DNA of 64,000 nt, from NCBI GenBank assembly GCA_023410535.1, contig JAEYPR010000014.1:49223-113222 (forward strand). The letters run 5' to 3'. The stretch is from Bacillota bacterium. GTDB taxonomy: Bacteria > Bacillota > UBA4882 > UBA8346. Positions within the stretch are counted from its first letter, which is position 1. Each line of letters begins with the position of its first letter. This document shows positions 60,798 through 64,000 of this stretch, piece after piece. Below the pieces are notes generated by a model. It did not search any database. It had not been told where the DNA came from and saw only the letters and a list, made by a program, of their open reading frames with translations. A program made the position numbers and the translations under genes.

Positions 60798-62414
60798 ATG
60801 TCCGAAGTGATCTTTTACGACACCACCCTTCGCGACGGTACGCAGGGTGAAGGCGTTTATTATTCAGTCCAGGATAAACTGCGCATTGTTCGCAAGTTGG
60901 ATCAACTAGGCATTAATTATATTGAAGGCGGTTGGCCCGGTTCCAATCCGAAAGATTGGGAATTCTATCAAGCGGCTGCCAAAATGCGTCTCAAGCATGC
61001 TACGCTGGCGGCGTTCGGCAGTACCCGTCGCGCCAATAATCACCCCGAAGACGATAAAACCTTAAATGACTTATTGGCCACCGGCACCAAAGCCGTCGCT
61101 ATCTTCGGCAAAAGTTGGGATCTTCACGCATTGGAAGTTCTGCGGGTCTCGTTAGGGGAAAACCTCCAGATCATCGAGGACTCGGTGGCCTATCTTAAAC
61201 GTCATAACCGGGAAGTAATCTATGACGCCGAACACTTCTTCGACGGCTATAAAGCCAACCCCCAATATGCCCTGGAAACCTTACGGGCGGCGGTGCGGGG
61301 CGGCGTCAACACCATTGCGCTTTGCGACACCAACGGCGGCACCCTCCCCCTTGAGGCGATCGAGATTGTCAAAACAGTGCAACAAAGTTTGTCGATTCCA
61401 ATCGGGGTCCATTTTCACAACGATACCGGAACCGCGGTCGCCTCGACCATTATGGCGGTGCAAAGCGGGGCGTCCCATGTGCAAGGTACTTTCAACGGTT
61501 ACGGCGAGCGGTGCGGCAATGCCAACCTATCCAGTATCATCCCGACGGTGGTGTTAAAGTTAGGCTTAAACGCGAAAATCAAAGCCCATCTGACCGAATT
61601 GACCGAAGTATCGCGCTATATATCCGAATTAGCCAACCTGCATCACGATGAACGGCAGCCTTATGTCGGAGCCTCGGCTTTTGCGCATAAAGCCGGCACC
61701 CACGTGGATGCGGTGTTGAAAAACCCGGCCACTTTGGAACATATCCGCTCCGAACAAGTCGGGAATAAACGGCGTTTTCTCCTGTCGGACCAAGCGGGCC
61801 GCAGTACGATTCTGACTAAAGTACGGGAGATTATGCCGCAAACCAAAAAAGAGGATCCGCACATCCTGGCATTGACCAATCACCTCAAAGAGCTGGAAAA
61901 CGGCGGCTACCAGTTTGAAGCGGCCGAAGCCTCTTTTGATTTACAAATCAAAAAAGCGTTCAACCTGTTTGAAAAAGCGTTCAACCTCGAAGGGTTCCGG
62001 CTCATCGTCGAAAAACGCGGCGATCTACCGGTCTTCTCCGAGGCGACTATCAAAGTTGGAGTAGGCAACGAACGGGAGATCACCGCCGCCGAGGGCGACG
62101 GTCCGGTCAACGCCTTAGACTCCGCCATCCGTAAAGCCTTGCACCGTTTCTATCCGGAGATCTCCGACATTGAACTCACCGACTATAAAGTGCGGGTCCT
62201 TGACGAAGACCGGGGTACCGCGGCCAAAGTCCGGGTTTTGATCGAAAGCAGCGACGGGCGGAACTCCTGGGGCACGGTGGGCGTTTCGGAGAACATTATC
62301 GAAGCTTCCTGGGAAGCGCTGGTTGACAGCATCGAATACGGAATCCATCTGAAGAAAAACCAAAAGAAAGAGCAGCCGCCCCAAGCGGAGCCGCTGCCGG
62401 AGTCGGGTACATAA
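60798..62414 (+). CDS. cimA: Citramalate synthase
   Basis: 538 aa. HMGL-like TIM-barrel with FYDTTLRDGTQGEG, the metal-binding GVHFHNDTGTAVA and NGYGERCGNANL motifs, and a C-terminal LeuA-type allosteric domain (about 390-520). It condenses pyruvate with acetyl-CoA to citramalate for isoleucine synthesis. TAAGGAGG lies 10 bases before the ATG. Promoter at 60713-60741 and terminator at 62425-62450. Confidence 0.9.
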   Translation: MSEVIFYDTTLRDGTQGEGVYYSVQDKLRIVRKLDQLGINYIEGGWPGSNPKDWEFYQAAAKMRLKHATLAAFGSTRRANNHPEDDKTLNDLLATGTKAVAIFGKSWDLHALEVLRVSLGENLQIIEDSVAYLKRHNREVIYDAEHFFDGYKANPQYALETLRAAVRGGVNTIALCDTNGGTLPLEAIEIVKTVQQSLSIPIGVHFHNDTGTAVASTIMAVQSGASHVQGTFNGYGERCGNANLSSIIPTVVLKLGLNAKIKAHLTELTEVSRYISELANLHHDERQPYVGASAFAHKAGTHVDAVLKNPATLEHIRSEQVGNKRRFLLSDQAGRSTILTKVREIMPQTKKEDPHILALTNHLKELENGGYQFEAAEASFDLQIKKAFNLFEKAFNLEGFRLIVEKRGDLPVFSEATIKVGVGNEREITAAEGDGPVNALDSAIRKALHRFYPEISDIELTDYKVRVLDEDRGTAAKVRVLIESSDGRNSWGTVGVSENIIEASWEALVDSIEYGIHLKKNQKKEQPPQAEPLPESGT

Positions 62415-62424
62415 CCAAGAATCA

Positions 62425-62450
62425 AACCCCGTGCCATCATGGCCGGGGTT
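62425..62450 (+). terminator. Terminator after cimA
   Basis: AACCCCG and CGGGGTT with an inner GCC/GGC pair and an ATCAT loop, followed by TTTTTT. It ends the cimA transcript and faces the ZIP gene on the other strand. Confidence 0.85.
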
Positions 62451-62470
62451 TTTTGTCATGCCAAACATGC

Positions 62471-63211
62471 TTAAACAAACTGGACCAAGACTAAGCCTAC
62501 CGCCAAGCCGGCAATAAATCCGGTCCCGACCCAAAAAATCCCCGCCAATTTTCTAGCCATTGGAATTAATTCTTTCGCCACCAGCAAAAACATCGCCCCA
62601 CCGGCAAAACTCAATGATAACGAGACCATGATCGGCGATAAAGCGCCTAAAAAGGCGCCGACCGTACTCCCCAACGCCATCGGCAACTCCACTAAAAAGA
62701 GGGAGAAAACGATCTTGGCCGCGGCGACCTTGCCAATCTGAAATGCCGAAGCCATCACCATTCCTTCGGGAATATTATGAATCGACATTAATAGCGCTAA
62801 TCCCAACCATCCGCTAACAGCGGGATTGGCGATATAGGTCGTTCCCAGCGCGACTCCTTCCGGAAAATTATGCACCCCGATTCCCACTCCCAATAACAAT
62901 CCGACTTTGGCGAAAGGGGAGAACCTACGCCGACGGTACCACGGGATCCATTGCAGAAAATCTTCAAAATATTGAACCAAAAACATGCCGACGATTGTAC
63001 CCGCCAATGTTGGGACTAGCCCGCCATAATGCCAGGCTTCGGGCCAAAGGTCAAACAACACCACCGCGACCATAATCCCCCCGGAAAACCCCAACAGCCA
63101 ACTCTGTTTGGTCAGACCCGCTCCCGAACGTAAAAGGACATACAGCCCCCCAACCATGGTCCCGGCGACGCCCGCCACCAACCCTAAAATGGTCGCCTTG
63201 AGCAGTTCCAT
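62471..63211 (-). CDS. ZIP-family divalent metal transporter
   Basis: 246 aa with about eight transmembrane segments. The metal-binding TM4/TM5 motifs are clear: HNFPEGVALG and HNIPEGMVMA. It imports or exports Zn/Fe/Mn type cations. Start ATG 63211 has GGGGTG upstream; the frame to 63238 begins inside that leader. Confidence 0.85.
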   Translation of the reverse strand: MELLKATILGLVAGVAGTMVGGLYVLLRSGAGLTKQSWLLGFSGGIMVAVVLFDLWPEAWHYGGLVPTLAGTIVGMFLVQYFEDFLQWIPWYRRRRFSPFAKVGLLLGVGIGVHNFPEGVALGTTYIANPAVSGWLGLALLMSIHNIPEGMVMASAFQIGKVAAAKIVFSLFLVELPMALGSTVGAFLGALSPIMVSLSLSFAGGAMFLLVAKELIPMARKLAGIFWVGTGFIAGLAVGLVLVQFV

Positions 63212-63313
63212 TTCTTCACCCCGTTTCCGCCCATTCAACCAATTTTATGCCGGAATTTAACTCGGATATGTATCTTTTTCAACGGGCAAGACTAGCTTTG
63301 GGGAGGCGAAGGC

Positions 63314-63757
63314 ATGGCGGATAAAGGTAGAATGATTCCGCTGCTGTTTGCGGCAGGGTCAGGCGCTTTAATGGCAATTCAAGGGACGCTCAATAGTCTC
63401 CTTGGGAAAGTCATCGGATTATTGGAAGGAACCTTCAGTGTCCATCTGTTGGGGACAATCACTGCGGGAGTTTTACTACTGATTTGGGGAAACGGCAGTT
63501 TTAGTAAAATCGCTTCCGTGCCGTGGTATGCATGGTTAGGCGGACCGATCGGGGTGGGAATTATTTTTGGCGTAGCCGTCAGCATTCCCAAGCTGGGAGT
63601 CGGGGTCGCAACCACCGCCATCATCGGCGCCCAACTGCTTACCGCCTATATGATCGACCATTTCGGACTGCTCGGGATGGAGCAAATTCCGTTTAATCTG
63701 TGCAAGTTGGGTGGGATTATCCTGATCGTGGCGGGAGCAAAATTATTGTTGAACTAG
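63314..63757 (+). CDS. DUF606 (YdcZ-like) DMT-family membrane protein
   Basis: 147 aa with four to five transmembrane segments (LLFAAGSGALMAIQGTLNSLLG, VGIIFGVAVSIPKLGVGVATTAIIGAQLLTAYM). It matches the YdcZ/DUF606 family, half-size relatives of EamA transporters that may work as dimers. GGAGG is 7 bases before the ATG. It is divergent from the ZIP gene. Confidence 0.8.
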   Translation: MADKGRMIPLLFAAGSGALMAIQGTLNSLLGKVIGLLEGTFSVHLLGTITAGVLLLIWGNGSFSKIASVPWYAWLGGPIGVGIIFGVAVSIPKLGVGVATTAIIGAQLLTAYMIDHFGLLGMEQIPFNLCKLGGIILIVAGAKLLLN

Positions 63758-64000
63758 GATCCGGTCAATCGATTCGCCAAAGGAATCATCTGTCGCGCTG
63801 ATGTTGCAAATATTGAGTGCGACAGATCGCTCAAATCATGTTGGAACCCGAGTAAGCTTACTTATCCACATATCCGGAAGCGCAGCTAAAATCGTGTAAA
63901 GTCCATCACCAAATAAATACATTCATAAAAATTGAGAGCTTTAAAGTGAGATTTTAACCCGATCTCCGAAGTGAATCATCAAATTATCCAAGATATTGCC

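Overview
The window looks like chromosome of a diderm, spore-forming Firmicute. The evidence for this is the combination of an LPS synthesis and export set (lpxC, fabZ, lpxA, lpxI, lptC, lptA, lptB, an LptF/G permease, an LptD-like barrel), an SLH-domain outer-membrane porin, SPOCS (DUF3794)/LysM spore-envelope proteins and the clostridial SCIFF peptide with its radical SAM maturase. A Limnochordia/Hydrogenispora-like or similar diderm lineage would fit, but that placement is inference. Most genes lie on the minus strand.

Left part (1-25 kb), accessory in character: a catalase; a regular array of 13 DnaA-box-like nonamers at about 21-bp spacing; an unrecognised glycine-zipper membrane protein; a flavodoxin/ferredoxin protein; a hairpin-rich non-coding block; a pentapeptide-repeat protein; and a 1970-residue secreted C39-like peptidase/adhesin with a small secreted partner. 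That island is bracketed by direct copies of a 102-aa small-protein gene. A third copy follows, and two of the three copies are paired with divergent XRE repressors. Next comes a metallophosphoesterase-STAND NTPase fusion, a defence candidate, whose stop codon begins a perfect 13-bp outer stem enclosing three hairpins. Then come two LexA-type boxes, an IS1595-like relic, and a compact RiPP locus: precursor, decayed second precursor, and PqqD-like/radical SAM/SPASM maturase. A broken DUF4180 gene, a DUF6933 gene and a DUF4177 gene with a repetitive tail close this part.

Middle (25-35.5 kb): a membrane methyltransferase-family protein, a DUF2089/YvlB-like/YvlD-like operon with a clear promoter, a VOC protein, an SDR/AraC pair, an RlmD-type rRNA methyltransferase, a membrane protein, the SCIFF pair scfA-scfB, tRNA-Ala(CGC) and a DNA methyltransferase.

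Envelope block (35.5-51.5 kb): a nine-gene minus-strand run, lptC-lptA-lptB-lptF/G-DUF3084-YqgF-like-SLH porin-secreted repeat protein-lptD, ending in a strong terminator. Two of its genes appear to start at ATT. Upstream lie lpxI and lpxC-fabZ-lpxA, then an unusual ABC transporter (GlnQ-type ATPase plus an 841-aa permease with a giant extracytoplasmic domain).

Right part (51.5-64 kb): two SPOCS proteins, a diguanylate cyclase, a YdfG-like SDR, a lipoprotein, UV endonuclease UvsE, a palindromic MITE-like element with a 9-bp flanking repeat, a LysM/GH18-like spore protein, citramalate synthase with a good promoter and terminator, a ZIP transporter and a DUF606 (YdcZ-like) membrane protein.
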